A DNA stretch of 64,000 nucleotides from Flavobacteriaceae bacterium PS02334 (GCA_029959295.1 JASCOH010000004.1:165762-229761); one strand, 5' to 3'. Shown: positions 8,787 through 18,290, counted from the first letter of the stretch. The notes: generated by a model not told the origin, from the sequence alone. Made by a program: numbers and translations.

Positions 8787-10580
8787 TTACTTGGTGTGAT
8801 TGTAAAAGTCGGTAATTTTTTTCGCTTTTGAAACACCTACAACATCAGAAATTTCCTTTTCTGTTGCTTGAGACAATCTTTTAACAGATTTGAAATGTTT
8901 TATTAACGTAATCATCGTTTTTTCGCCGATTCCCGGAATGGTTTCAACCGAAGTTTTCAAAGCGCCCTTGCTTCGTTTATCGCGATGGTGCGTAATTCCA
9001 AAACGGTGCGCTTCATTCCGCAATTGCTGGATGACTTTCAAAGTTTCTGATTTTTTATCTAAATATAAAGGAATGGAATCTCCCGGATAAAATAATTCTT
9101 CAAGGCGTTTTGCAATGCCGATGATGGCAATTTTTCCTCTCAAATTCAAATCGTCCAAGCTTTTTAAAGCCGAAGACAGTTGCCCTTTTCCTCCATCGAT
9201 AATAATTAATTGAGGCAGAGGCTGTTCTTCATCAAGCAATCTTTTATACCTTCTGTAAACGACTTCTTCCATCGAAGCAAAGTCATTCGGACCTTCGACG
9301 GTTTTTATATTAAAATGTCGGTAATCTTTTTTGCTGGGTTTTCCATCCTTAAAGACAACACATGCCGCCACCGGATTTGTTCCTTGAATATTCGAGTTAT
9401 CAAAACATTCGATGTGTCTTGGTTCTACGGAAAGTCGCAAATCTTTCTGCATCTGTGCCATAATTCGATTTGTATGGCGATCTGGATCCACGATTTGCAA
9501 CTGCTTCAATTGATCCATTCTGAAGAATTTTGCATTTCTTACAGATAAATCAAGAAGCTGTTTTTTATCGCCCAATTGCGGTACCGTAACCTTTACGCTT
9601 TCACCCAAATCAATCTCAAAAGGAACAATAATTTCTCTTGACAATAGCTTAAAACGCTCGCGCAATTCGACAACCGCCAATTCTAATAATTCTTCATCGG
9701 GTTCGTCTAATTTCTTTTTGATTTCTAAAGTATGCGAACGAATAATCGCTCCATGGGAAATCTGAAGAAAGTTCACAAACGCCGCACTTTCATCTGAAAT
9801 AATCGAGAAAACATCCACATTTGAAATGCGAGGATTCACGATTGTAGAACGCGACTGATAATTTTCTAAAATATCAATCTTGTCCTTAATTTTTTGCGCC
9901 TGCTCAAATTTCATTTCTGACGCTAAATTTTTCATCAGCGTTTTGAAATCCTTCAAGCTTTCCTTGAAATTTCCTTTCAAAATTTCTCGAATGGCGTCTA
10001 TATTTTTTTGGTAATCTTCTAAGGATTGATGGCCTTCACATGGCCCTTTGCAATTTCCGATATGATATTCCAAACACACTTTATATTTCCCAGAATTGAT
10101 GTTTTCTCTGGTCAAATCATAGTTGCAAGTTCGCAATTGGTATAATTCTTTGATCAAATCTAAAAGCGTGTGAACGGTCTTGAAACTAGTGTAAGGTCCG
10201 AAATATTCTGAACCGTCTTTGACCATATTTCGGGTCGTGAAAATTCTTGAAAAAGGCTCTCTTTTGATGCAAATCCAAGGATACGTTTTGTCATCTTTCA
10301 GCAAAACATTGTAGCGCGGCTGGAGTTTTTTTATTAAATTATTTTCCAGAAGCAAAGCATCGGTTTCTGTTGGAACTACGATATGGCGAATCGAAACGAT
10401 TTTCCGAACCATCACGTTTGTCCGCGCATTATCGTGCGTTTTGCTGAAATAAGAAGCGACTCTTTTCTTTAGATTTTTTGCTTTTCCGACATACAAAATC
10501 TTGTCTTCTTTATCATAATACTGATAAACTCCCGGACTGTCGGGCAAAGTTTGGATTTGAAGTTCGAGTGGATTTTGCAT
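8787..10580 (-). CDS. uvrC: UvrABC excinuclease subunit C
   Basis: A 597-residue nucleotide-excision-repair endonuclease making both incisions around a lesion marked by UvrAB. Order of domains: GIY-YIG nuclease at the N terminus (PGVYQYYDKEDKILYVGKAK), a Cys-containing region (CLEYHIGNCKGPCEG), the UVR helix pair that binds UvrB (about 205-245), an RNase H-like nuclease (HIECFDNSNIQGTNPVA, LIIIDGGKGQLSSA), and a C-terminal helix-hairpin-helix pair (ETIPGIGEKTMITLIKHF, VVGVSKAKKI). All expected parts are present. It ends nine bases before the patatin gene start, so the two are likely co-transcribed. Cytoplasmic. Confidence 0.97.
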   Translation of the reverse strand: MQNPLELQIQTLPDSPGVYQYYDKEDKILYVGKAKNLKKRVASYFSKTHDNARTNVMVRKIVSIRHIVVPTETDALLLENNLIKKLQPRYNVLLKDDKTYPWICIKREPFSRIFTTRNMVKDGSEYFGPYTSFKTVHTLLDLIKELYQLRTCNYDLTRENINSGKYKVCLEYHIGNCKGPCEGHQSLEDYQKNIDAIREILKGNFKESLKDFKTLMKNLASEMKFEQAQKIKDKIDILENYQSRSTIVNPRISNVDVFSIISDESAAFVNFLQISHGAIIRSHTLEIKKKLDEPDEELLELAVVELRERFKLLSREIIVPFEIDLGESVKVTVPQLGDKKQLLDLSVRNAKFFRMDQLKQLQIVDPDRHTNRIMAQMQKDLRLSVEPRHIECFDNSNIQGTNPVAACVVFKDGKPSKKDYRHFNIKTVEGPNDFASMEEVVYRRYKRLLDEEQPLPQLIIIDGGKGQLSSALKSLDDLNLRGKIAIIGIAKRLEELFYPGDSIPLYLDKKSETLKVIQQLRNEAHRFGITHHRDKRSKGALKTSVETIPGIGEKTMITLIKHFKSVKRLSQATEKEISDVVGVSKAKKITDFYNHTK

Positions 10581-10701
10581 GTAACAAAGTTAAGGGCAAA
10601 AATTGCGAATTGCAAACCCAGAATTTTGATTTTAGATGGTTTTAGCAATTATTTGGCTTTCGCAATTTTGAATTTTATACATTTATATTTTCTTACAGAT
10701 T

Positions 10702-11682
10702 ATGGCGAAAACTCAAAAAAACTTGACGATTTTAGGCGAAACGATTCTGCCTGGCGAAAGCCGCACTTTAAATATGGAGATCGCAAAACTCCATACGATG
10801 ACCAAATTAAAGATTCCGGTAATCATCGAACGCTCCCAAATTGACGGTCCGACAGTTTTATTTTCGGCAGGTTTGCACGGCGACGAAATCAACGGAGTGG
10901 AAATTGTGAGGCAGTTGATCGTTCAAAAAATCAACAAGCCAAAAATCGGAACCATAATCTGTATTCCAACAATTAATGTCTTCGGATTTTTAAATCAAAC
11001 ACGTGAATTTCCTGACGGAAGAGACATGAACCGTGTTTTCCCGGGAAGCAAAAATGGTTCTCTGGCGAGCCGATTTGCTTATTATTTATTGAAAGAAATT
11101 ATTCCGAATGTGGATTATTGCATTGATTTTCATGCCGGAGGCGCTTGCCGATTTAATGCACCGCAGATTCGCCTGGTTCCGAATAATCCTGAATTGAAAG
11201 CTTTGGCTGATGTTTTTCATTCGCCTTTTGCTTTGTATTCTAAAAATATTCCGGGATCATTTCGAAATTCATGCGATAAATTAGGCGTAAAAATGTTGCT
11301 TTTTGAAGGCGGAAAATCGTTAGATATAAATGATTCCATCACAAGAGAAGGCGTCGAAGGAACAAAGCGTTTGTTGAACCATTTCGGAATGCTAAATCCT
11401 AAGAAATTAGTTTTCCATCCGGAGAAAAAAACGATTTATATTGAAAAATCGGGCTGGGTTCGCGCCAAGAATTCTGGCATGTTCAAAGGCTTTACAACTA
11501 TTGGGAATTATGTCCAAAAAGGGGAAGTTTTAGCTACTATTTCTGATCCTTATGGCAAAGTGGAAATTAAAGTAAAAGCGCCAAACTCAGGATTTGTGAT
11601 TAATGTGAATGATGCTCCGATTGTATATCAAGGTGATGCGATTTTTCATATTTCTAGTGATTTGGAATATGGGGAGGTTTAA
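10702..11682 (+). CDS. Succinylglutamate desuccinylase/aspartoacylase-family zinc hydrolase
   Basis: A 326-residue protein of the M14-like AstE/AspA family. The zinc site is visible as GLHGDEING (His and Glu about residues 54-57) and DFHAGG (His), with RDMNRVFPG as the usual substrate-binding block and ILFEGG-like FEGGKS carrying the later acid. The C-terminal 80 residues form a small beta-barrel-like extension (KGEVLATISDPYGKVEIKVK) common in this subgroup. The natural substrate is unknown; members remove acyl groups from N-acylated amino acids. It is divergent from uvrC and ends one base before the convergent Fic gene, with no terminator between. Confidence 0.85.
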   Translation: MAKTQKNLTILGETILPGESRTLNMEIAKLHTMTKLKIPVIIERSQIDGPTVLFSAGLHGDEINGVEIVRQLIVQKINKPKIGTIICIPTINVFGFLNQTREFPDGRDMNRVFPGSKNGSLASRFAYYLLKEIIPNVDYCIDFHAGGACRFNAPQIRLVPNNPELKALADVFHSPFALYSKNIPGSFRNSCDKLGVKMLLFEGGKSLDINDSITREGVEGTKRLLNHFGMLNPKKLVFHPEKKTIYIEKSGWVRAKNSGMFKGFTTIGNYVQKGEVLATISDPYGKVEIKVKAPNSGFVINVNDAPIVYQGDAIFHISSDLEYGEV

Positions 11683-11683
11683 T

Positions 11684-13048
11684 CTATTTTTCGTTTTCCT
11701 TTTCAGAGATTTTTTTTTCGATAAACTCTTGATGCCTTTTCATTTCTGATTTTACAATTTTATCAATTTCTAAAGTAGTCAATTGAATTCCATAAGGTTT
11801 TTCTACAAGTGATTTATTATTTGCCAAAATTGAATAAAAAACATCAGAAAAAACAATTTTAAATTTTATTTCAAATCTAAATTTGCCAAAACCAACTCGA
11901 TTAAAATTCTTAAATAAGATGTTCGCATATATCTCTAGAGTATTTTCATCAATTTTTTTTCTTAATAAATCTAAATCTCTAAATTCTGTTGTTTCTTGAT
12001 TAAAGTAAATATTTTGGGAATAAAATTTTGGTTCATTCTGCTTTAGTTTATAGTACAACTTATTTTCTAAGTAAAATTTATTAAACTTTCGACTAGTTTG
12101 ATCAATTTTGTCATTAAGTTCTAAAAATGTTTTATCAAAAACATCTAGAATAATTTGCTTCGATTTCAATTTTTCCGATTTTTTGGACAATCCATTTAAC
12201 CTCTGCTCCAACAAAGCAATTTCTTTATCCAAATCATCTGGTTCTTCCACGTTTTCGCCTTTAGCGCCAGCAATCATAATTTCAAGAGAACGAACGAGAT
12301 TTTTAGCAATATACTCTATAAACGATTCTATATTTCCAGCGTCAGCCAATTGCAATGCAATAAAATAATTTTCTTTGTCTTCCGATTTAATAATTACTGG
12401 CGGAAATCCAAATTGCATTAAAATGAAATTCATTAAAATTCTTGCAGTTCTTCCGTTTCCGTCATCAAACGGATGAATCCGTATAAATCGATAATGAAAT
12501 TCTGCTGCTAAAAAAATAGGATTTACATCTTGTTCAGCAGACTTTTCTTTATACCAATTTAATAAATCAGTCATTCTTGCCGGAGTTTCTTCTGGATTTG
12601 CAAAATGAAAAATTTCACCCGTTTTAGTTTGAACATGATTAGGTGACGATTTATATTTTCCAACATTTATTTTCTTCTTTGTAGGCTGACCGTCAGGAGT
12701 AATTGCATCTACTTCGTAAGATTCCTTAAGTAGAAGAACATGTAATTCTCTAATGAAATTTTCTGTCAAAGGTCTTTCTCCTTTAACCATATCAATAACC
12801 CAATTTATCGCTTCATTGTGCCCAGTTATCTCAAAATGGTCTTTCAAAGTTTTCCCTTGAGCCGTAATTCCAAATAAAATTAAAGCTTTTGTTTCTCCAT
12901 AAGTTAGCGCATTGCCCTCCAAATGGTTTGAATGGTAATTCCAATCTAAACGAAATTTTTGCATTATAATAGCTTCATGTTCTTTATCAATCGGACGCAA
13001 CGCGTCTAATTCTTTTTTAAGTTCTAAAGCATTTAAAATTTCTTCCAT
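11684..13048 (-). CDS. Fic-family protein (AMP-transferase type) with N-terminal inhibitory helix
   Basis: A 454-residue protein. The Fic core is at residues 192-203, IHPFDDGNGRTAR, with catalytic His192 and an intact HPFxDGNGRxxR motif. An inhibitory motif of the (S/T)xxxE(G/N) form is present near the N terminus (SNHLEG, residues 40-45, Glu44), so this is a class II, self-inhibited Fic enzyme; such proteins normally attach AMP to hydroxyl groups of target proteins. The C-terminal 200 residues include a predicted coiled coil (about 270-330) and have no recognised domain. The target is unknown. The gene is more AT-rich to the eye than its neighbours, hinting at later acquisition, but no mobile-element remnants are seen. 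Confidence 0.88.
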   Translation of the reverse strand: MEEILNALELKKELDALRPIDKEHEAIIMQKFRLDWNYHSNHLEGNALTYGETKALILFGITAQGKTLKDHFEITGHNEAINWVIDMVKGERPLTENFIRELHVLLLKESYEVDAITPDGQPTKKKINVGKYKSSPNHVQTKTGEIFHFANPEETPARMTDLLNWYKEKSAEQDVNPIFLAAEFHYRFIRIHPFDDGNGRTARILMNFILMQFGFPPVIIKSEDKENYFIALQLADAGNIESFIEYIAKNLVRSLEIMIAGAKGENVEEPDDLDKEIALLEQRLNGLSKKSEKLKSKQIILDVFDKTFLELNDKIDQTSRKFNKFYLENKLYYKLKQNEPKFYSQNIYFNQETTEFRDLDLLRKKIDENTLEIYANILFKNFNRVGFGKFRFEIKFKIVFSDVFYSILANNKSLVEKPYGIQLTTLEIDKIVKSEMKRHQEFIEKKISEKENEK

Positions 13049-13135
13049 TTGGACAAGTATTTAATTCAAACAAATTTAACTTTTAATCCTTCAGAAAACA
13101 AACTCTAAAACGATTTGATTTTTTACTTTTATACT

Positions 13136-13699
13136 ATGAATAAAAAAGAATTACGAATAAAGTATAAAGCTTTAAGAGCACAACTTTCTTCAGAAGATAT
13201 TGAAGACAAAAGTCTTGCAATCGCCAATCAAGCAGTAAAATCTGATATTTGGAGTAAATTATATTATCATATTTTTCTTTCTATAACTGAGCACAAAGAA
13301 GTTGATACCGAATTCTTATTGCAAGTTTTAGCTGGAAAAGACAAAGAAATTATTGTTTCGAAATCTAATTTTGAGACCAGAAAAATGACTCACTATTTGC
13401 TTACTGACAATACAAAATTCAAGAAAAATGAACATAACATTCCCGAACCTTTAGATGGAATTGAAGTTCCTTCAAATAAAATTGACGTGGTTTTTGTACC
13501 GCTTTTGGCCTTTGACAAAAAAGGGCACCGTGTGGGTTATGGCAAAGGATTTTATGATAATTTCTTAGCGGATTGCCGAGAAGATGTCATAAAAATCGGA
13601 TTGTCTTTCTTTGACGCCGAAGAAGAAATCATCGACGTTTTTGAAAGCGATGTGCGTTTGGATTTTTGTATTACTCCCGAAAAAATATATTCTTTTTGA
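13136..13699 (+). CDS. 5-Formyltetrahydrofolate cyclo-ligase
   Basis: A 187-residue enzyme from the ATG at 13136; an upstream in-frame TTG at 13115 would add seven residues (IFYFYT type) with no family support. It converts 5-formyl-THF to methenyl-THF with ATP, recycling folate. The hallmark GYGKGFYDNFL binding motif is near residue 135, preceded by VVFVPLLAFDKKGHRVG. Length is standard. It ends three bases before the convergent lspA stop. Cytoplasmic. Confidence 0.92.
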   Translation: MNKKELRIKYKALRAQLSSEDIEDKSLAIANQAVKSDIWSKLYYHIFLSITEHKEVDTEFLLQVLAGKDKEIIVSKSNFETRKMTHYLLTDNTKFKKNEHNIPEPLDGIEVPSNKIDVVFVPLLAFDKKGHRVGYGKGFYDNFLADCREDVIKIGLSFFDAEEEIIDVFESDVRLDFCITPEKIYSF

Positions 13700-13702
13700 G
13701 AA

Positions 13703-14314
13703 TTATGCCAATTCCGGATTATTTGGCTTTGCGAAAGCTTTTTTATTGAAAACAATTAAAATTCCAACGCCTGTTGAAATTGCCATGTCAGCAATATTGA
13801 AGATTGCGTTGAAAAAAGTGAAGTGTTTTCCACCTAGCCAAGATGGCAAATCACCTTCCCAGATTGGAAAATAAAGCATATCGACCACTTTTCCATGAAA
13901 CCAAGTTCCGTAAGGCTGGTCTGAAAACAATGTCGCTGTTTGCCCGTTACTGTGGTCAAAAATAACTCCGTAGAAAACTGAATCGATAATATTTCCAAAA
14001 GCGCCCGCCAAGATTAAGGCAATTGCTACAACCAAGAAATTTGAGCTTTCTTTTTTTACTGAATCCCAAAGCCACCAACCGATTCCGGAAACGGCAACCA
14101 ATCTAAAAAGCGTCAAGATCAGTTTTCCATAAGCACCCGGAATTTCAGTTCCCCAAGCCATTCCTTCGTTTTCAATCAATAGAATTTTGAACCAGCTGGC
14201 TACGTCAACTTGTCCGGCTTCGCCATAAATAAAATTGGTTTTGATGTAGATTTTTGAAATCTGGTCGACGATTAATATAAGGATAACTAGTAAATAGGCT
14301 TTCTTTAGGGACAT
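13703..14314 (-). CDS. lspA: Lipoprotein signal peptidase (signal peptidase II)
   Basis: A 203-residue inner-membrane aspartyl protease that cleaves prolipoprotein signal peptides. Four hydrophobic helices are visible. The two catalytic aspartates lie in ALILAGAFGNIIDSVFYG and FNAIFNIADMAISTGV. It is longer than the proteobacterial enzyme (about 165 residues) through an insertion between helices 3 and 4, usual in Bacteroidetes. It is the last gene of the ileS-dksA-lspA series, but two terminators separate it from dksA, so it may need its own promoter. Several lipoproteins encoded in this window are its likely clients. Confidence 0.95.
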   Translation of the reverse strand: MSLKKAYLLVILILIVDQISKIYIKTNFIYGEAGQVDVASWFKILLIENEGMAWGTEIPGAYGKLILTLFRLVAVSGIGWWLWDSVKKESSNFLVVAIALILAGAFGNIIDSVFYGVIFDHSNGQTATLFSDQPYGTWFHGKVVDMLYFPIWEGDLPSWLGGKHFTFFNAIFNIADMAISTGVGILIVFNKKAFAKPNNPELA

Positions 14315-14354
14315 TTCAGATATTTTGAGGGCAAAAATAGGAATTATTATTTAT

Positions 14355-14380
14355 AAAAAACGCTCCGTTGGGAGCGTTAA
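14355..14380 (-). terminator. Second of two tandem terminators between dksA-like gene and lspA
   Basis: Arms AACGCTCC and GGAGCGTT with a four-base loop, followed on the minus strand by six T residues. It lies 41-66 bases ahead of the lspA ATG, so it should block read-through from the dksA side. Confidence 0.75.
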
Positions 14381-14446
14381 TTTATTATTATGATATTATT
14401 TAGCCTTAGTTTTAGAAGAAAAGCAAGTTTCTCCAATTTGGTTATA

Positions 14447-14478
14447 AAAAAAACGCCCCAATTTTTGGAGCGTTTCTA
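14447..14478 (-). terminator. First terminator after the dksA-like gene
   Basis: The minus strand reads AAACGCTCC, an A/T loop and a GGGGCGTTT arm followed by eight T residues, 18 bases past the dksA-like stop. The core sequence resembles that of the second terminator 70 bases further on, suggesting local duplication. Confidence 0.75.
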
Positions 14479-14495
14479 TTTTTTTCAGTCTAAGC

Positions 14496-14876
14496 TTATC
14501 GTTGCAAGTTCTTTGCTTCAATACTCATTGTCGCGTGGGGAACAATTTTCAATCTTTCCTTTCCGATCAATTTGCCGGTAACTTTGCAAATTCCATAAGT
14601 CTTGTTTTCTACACGGAAAAGTGCATTTTTTAAGTCACGGATGAACTTTTCTTGACGGATTGCCAATTGCGAGTTCGCTTCTTTAGACATCGTTTCACTT
14701 CCTTCTTCGAAAGCCTTAAACGTTGGCGATGTATCATCTGTACCGTTGTTTAGGTCATTCATATAGGCACTTTTGATCAAATCTAAATCTGCCTGTGCTT
14801 TTTGTATTTTGTTTAAAATAATTTCCTTGAACTCTGCCAAATCAGCATCTGAGTATCGTGCAACTTCATCTACCAT
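14496..14876 (-). CDS. DksA/TraR-family protein with degenerate zinc finger
   Basis: A 126-residue protein of the DksA/TraR family, which binds the RNA polymerase secondary channel and, with ppGpp, tunes transcription. Residues 10-90 form the helical coiled-coil hairpin; the C terminus has the family finger region YGICKVTGKLIGKERL then VPHATMSIEAK. Canonical members have four Cys in two CxxC pairs. Here only Cys97 remains; the others are Thr100 and residues in MSIEA. Zinc binding is therefore unlikely, as in cysteine-poor DksA relatives. It starts 12 bases after the ileS stop on the minus strand and is co-transcribed with it. Confidence 0.88.
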   Translation of the reverse strand: MVDEVARYSDADLAEFKEIILNKIQKAQADLDLIKSAYMNDLNNGTDDTSPTFKAFEEGSETMSKEANSQLAIRQEKFIRDLKNALFRVENKTYGICKVTGKLIGKERLKIVPHATMSIEAKNLQR

Positions 14877-14888
14877 ATTTTTGTGTTT

Positions 14889-17800
14889 TTATTTTGAAAT
14901 TAATATTTTGGTTTTTATCTCATCAAACTCAACTTCTATACCGTTTTCTACTTTATCCTCAATTAATAGTTCTTCTGTCAGCGTTTCTGCCTTGATATAT
15001 TCTGAATTTGCTTGTAAAGCTTCTTCTAAAATTCCATCTCTTTGGACTTGAACTTTGATTTTATCTGTTACTTCAAAACCTGAATCTTTTCGGATATTTT
15101 GAATGCGGTTAACCAATTCTCTTGCGATTCCCTCTTTTCTCAATTCATCAGAGATTGTGATGTCTAAAGCAACCGTGATTCCGTTTGCATTTGCGACCAA
15201 CCAACCTTCTATATCTTGAGATGAAATCTCCACGTCTTCAGAAGTTAAATTAATACTTTTCCCTGAAATGACAATATCTAGCGCGCCTGCCTTGTCTAGT
15301 TCATTAATTTGTCCTTGAGATAAATTTTGTATCTCTTTGGAAATCAATCCCATATCTTTACCAAAACGCGGTCCTAATGCTTTAAAATTAGGCTTAATTT
15401 GCTTTACCAAAATACCAGAAGCATCGTCTAAAAGCTCTATTTCCTTAACATTTACCTCTGCTTTTATCAAGTCAGAAACGGCCTCAATCTCTGCCTTTTG
15501 TCTGTCATCCAAAACTGGAATCATTACTTTTTGCAAGGGTTGGCGCACTTTTATCATCTCCTTCTTACGTAGCGATAAAACTAGTGAAGAAATGGTCTGC
15601 GCTTTCTGCATTCTGCTCTCTAACGACTTATCAACAAAGTTATCAGCATATTTTGGAAACTCGGCCAAATGTACACTGTCGAAATCTTCTGTGTGTGTCG
15701 CCTGCGTTAAATCTCTGTAAAGCTTGTCCATAAAGAATGGAGCTACTGGAGCACTTAATTTTGCAACCGTCAAAAGACAAGTATATAAGGTTTGATAAGC
15801 TGCAATTTTATCTTGCGCATATTCGCCTTTCCAGAAACGTCTTCTGCACAAACGAACATACCAGTTGCTTAAATTCTCTTGAACGAAGTCTGAAATGGCT
15901 CTTGTTGCTCTTGTTGGCTCATAATCAGCGTAAAAAGCATCCACGTCTTTTATCAAAGTATTTAATTCGGATAAAATCCAGCGGTCAATTTCTGGTCTTT
16001 CGTTCAACGGAATTTCCGCTTCCGCGTAAGTAAAGCCGTCGATATTTGCGTATAAACTAAAGAACGAATACGTATTGTATAAGGTTCCGAAGAATTTTCT
16101 TTTTACCTCAGCAATTCCTTCAATATCAAATTTCAAGTTGTCCCAAGGATTTGCATTTGAAATCATGTACCAGCGCGTCGCATCCGGACCATATTCCTTA
16201 ATAGTTTCGAAAGGATCGGTTGCATTTCCTAGACGTTTTGACATTTTCTGTCCGTTTTTGTCTAGAACCAAACCGTTTGAAACTACATTTTTATAAGCTA
16301 CTTTATCAAAAACCAATGTTCCGATGGCATGCAAAGTATAAAACCAGCCACGAGTTTGGTCAACACCTTCTGCGATAAAATCAGCTGGAAAATCTTTATT
16401 TTCGTCAATCTTGTCTTTGTTTTCAAAAGGATAATGCCATTGTGCATAAGGCATCGCACCAGAATCGAACCAAACGTCAATCAGGTCGCTTTCGCGTTTC
16501 ATTGGTTTTCCAGAAGCAGAAACTAGCGTGATTTCGTCAACTACATTTTTATGCAAATCAACTAGGTCATAATTCGTTTCTGACATATTTCCGATTTCAA
16601 AACCTTTGAACGGATTTTCCTTTTGGAAACCAGCTTCAATTGATTTTTCAATCGCGTTGTATAATTCTTCAACAGAACCAATCAATACTTCTTCTTTCTT
16701 GTCTTCGGTTCTCCAGATTGGCAACGGAATTCCCCAATATCTTGAGCGGGAAAGGTTCCAGTCGTTGGCATTTTTCAACCAGTTTCCGAAACGGCCTTCG
16801 CCTGTAGATTTTGGTTTCCAGTTGATGGTGTCATTTAAATCGAACATTCTGTCTTTAACGTCCGTTACTTTGATGAACCAAGAATCTAGCGGATAATATA
16901 AAAGCGGTTCGTCAGTTCTCCAGCTGTGTGGGTAACTGTGGACGTATTTTTCTACTTTAAACGCTTTGTTTTCTTCTTTTAAACGGATAGCAATTTCTAC
17001 ATCTACCGATTTTTCTGGAGCTGTTCCGGCATCATAATATTCGTTCTTCACATATTTCCCAGCGAAATCGCCCATGTGTGAAGTAAATTTTCCTTGTAAA
17101 TCTACCAATGGAACCGGCGTTCCGTTTTCGTCTAAAACCAACATTGGTGGCACTTCTGGCGTTGCTTCTTTGGCAACTTTCGCATCATCAGCACCAAAAG
17201 TTGGAGCCGTGTGAACGATTCCTGTTCCGTCTTCTGTGGTTACGAAATCTCCTGAAATTACTCGGAAAGCATTTTCTGGATTTTGGTATGGCAAGGCATA
17301 AGGTAATAATTGCTCGTATTTGATTCCGACTAAATCAGCTCCTTTTGATTCAGTTAAAATTTTATACGGAAGTTGTTTGTCGCCGTTTTTTACATTGTCA
17401 AAATCAGCATCATCTTCGCTTGCAAAAAATCCTTTTCCGAATTGTTTTCCAACTAAATTTTTAGCCAAAACAACGTTTATCGGTTCAAACGTATATTGAT
17501 TAAACGTCTTTACTAAAACATAATCGATTTTTGGACCAACTGTCAAAGCAGTGTTGGATGGCAAAGTCCAAGGCGTCGTCGTCCAAGCCAAGAAATGTAC
17601 GTCTCCAAAACCTTGTAAAAACGAAGGCAGAGTTTCTTGCAAAGTCTTGAATTGTGCCACAATCGTAGTATCTGTCACATCGCGATAAGCTCCCGGTTGG
17701 TTTACTTCATGAGAAGACAATCCTGTTCCTGCTTTTGGAGAATACGGCTGGATCGTGTAACCTTTGTATAGCAAACCTTTATCATAGATTTGTTTCAAAA

Positions 17801-18290
17801 GCCACCAAACCGACTCCATATATTTTGGTTTGTAGGTCACATATGGATCTTCCATATCCACCCAGTAGCCCATTTTTTCAGTAAGGTCGTTCCACACGTC
17901 GGTGTAACGCATTACTGTTTTTTTACAGGCTTCGTTATATTCTTCGATGGAAATTGTTTTTCCGATATCTTCTTTTGTAATTCCGAGTTCTTTTTCGGTT
18001 CCCAATTCTACTGGCAAACCGTGGGTGTCCCAGCCGGCTTTTCTTTTTACTTGAAAGCCTTTTTGGGTTTTATAACGACAAAAAATATCTTTAATCGCTC
18101 GAGCCATCACGTGGTGAATTCCAGGCAGTCCGTTTGCAGAAGGCGGTCCTTCAAAAAATACGTAAGGCTGGTTTCCTTCGCGCGTGGTTATGCTTTTCTC
18201 GAAGATATTCTCTTTTTTCCAGAAATCAAGTACTTCAGACGCTACTGTTGGCAGGTCAAGTCCTTTATATTCAGTAAATTTTGTGCTCAT
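14889..18290 (-). CDS. ileS: Isoleucyl-tRNA synthetase
   Basis: A 1133-residue class I synthetase. The HIGH-type signature is GIHH (residues 57-60, in PPSANGLPGIHHVMARA) and the KMSKR signature is intact in KNGQKMSKRLGN. GWDTHGLPVELGTEKELGI, the CP1 editing domain (TTTPWTLPSNTALTVG) and the anticodon-binding C-terminal half are all present. The length and the form of the signature motifs fit the eukaryote-like (type 2) IleRS lineage, a group known for low mupirocin sensitivity; that property is inferred, not shown. It heads the ileS-dksA-lspA arrangement. Cytoplasmic. Confidence 0.96.
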   Translation of the reverse strand: MSTKFTEYKGLDLPTVASEVLDFWKKENIFEKSITTREGNQPYVFFEGPPSANGLPGIHHVMARAIKDIFCRYKTQKGFQVKRKAGWDTHGLPVELGTEKELGITKEDIGKTISIEEYNEACKKTVMRYTDVWNDLTEKMGYWVDMEDPYVTYKPKYMESVWWLLKQIYDKGLLYKGYTIQPYSPKAGTGLSSHEVNQPGAYRDVTDTTIVAQFKTLQETLPSFLQGFGDVHFLAWTTTPWTLPSNTALTVGPKIDYVLVKTFNQYTFEPINVVLAKNLVGKQFGKGFFASEDDADFDNVKNGDKQLPYKILTESKGADLVGIKYEQLLPYALPYQNPENAFRVISGDFVTTEDGTGIVHTAPTFGADDAKVAKEATPEVPPMLVLDENGTPVPLVDLQGKFTSHMGDFAGKYVKNEYYDAGTAPEKSVDVEIAIRLKEENKAFKVEKYVHSYPHSWRTDEPLLYYPLDSWFIKVTDVKDRMFDLNDTINWKPKSTGEGRFGNWLKNANDWNLSRSRYWGIPLPIWRTEDKKEEVLIGSVEELYNAIEKSIEAGFQKENPFKGFEIGNMSETNYDLVDLHKNVVDEITLVSASGKPMKRESDLIDVWFDSGAMPYAQWHYPFENKDKIDENKDFPADFIAEGVDQTRGWFYTLHAIGTLVFDKVAYKNVVSNGLVLDKNGQKMSKRLGNATDPFETIKEYGPDATRWYMISNANPWDNLKFDIEGIAEVKRKFFGTLYNTYSFFSLYANIDGFTYAEAEIPLNERPEIDRWILSELNTLIKDVDAFYADYEPTRATRAISDFVQENLSNWYVRLCRRRFWKGEYAQDKIAAYQTLYTCLLTVAKLSAPVAPFFMDKLYRDLTQATHTEDFDSVHLAEFPKYADNFVDKSLESRMQKAQTISSLVLSLRKKEMIKVRQPLQKVMIPVLDDRQKAEIEAVSDLIKAEVNVKEIELLDDASGILVKQIKPNFKALGPRFGKDMGLISKEIQNLSQGQINELDKAGALDIVISGKSINLTSEDVEISSQDIEGWLVANANGITVALDITISDELRKEGIARELVNRIQNIRKDSGFEVTDKIKVQVQRDGILEEALQANSEYIKAETLTEELLIEDKVENGIEVEFDEIKTKILISK

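Noticed and set aside
14390-14581. Plus-strand gene in the dksA-lspA gap
   Set aside because: It overlaps both terminators and the dksA-like gene in antisense and has no family features.
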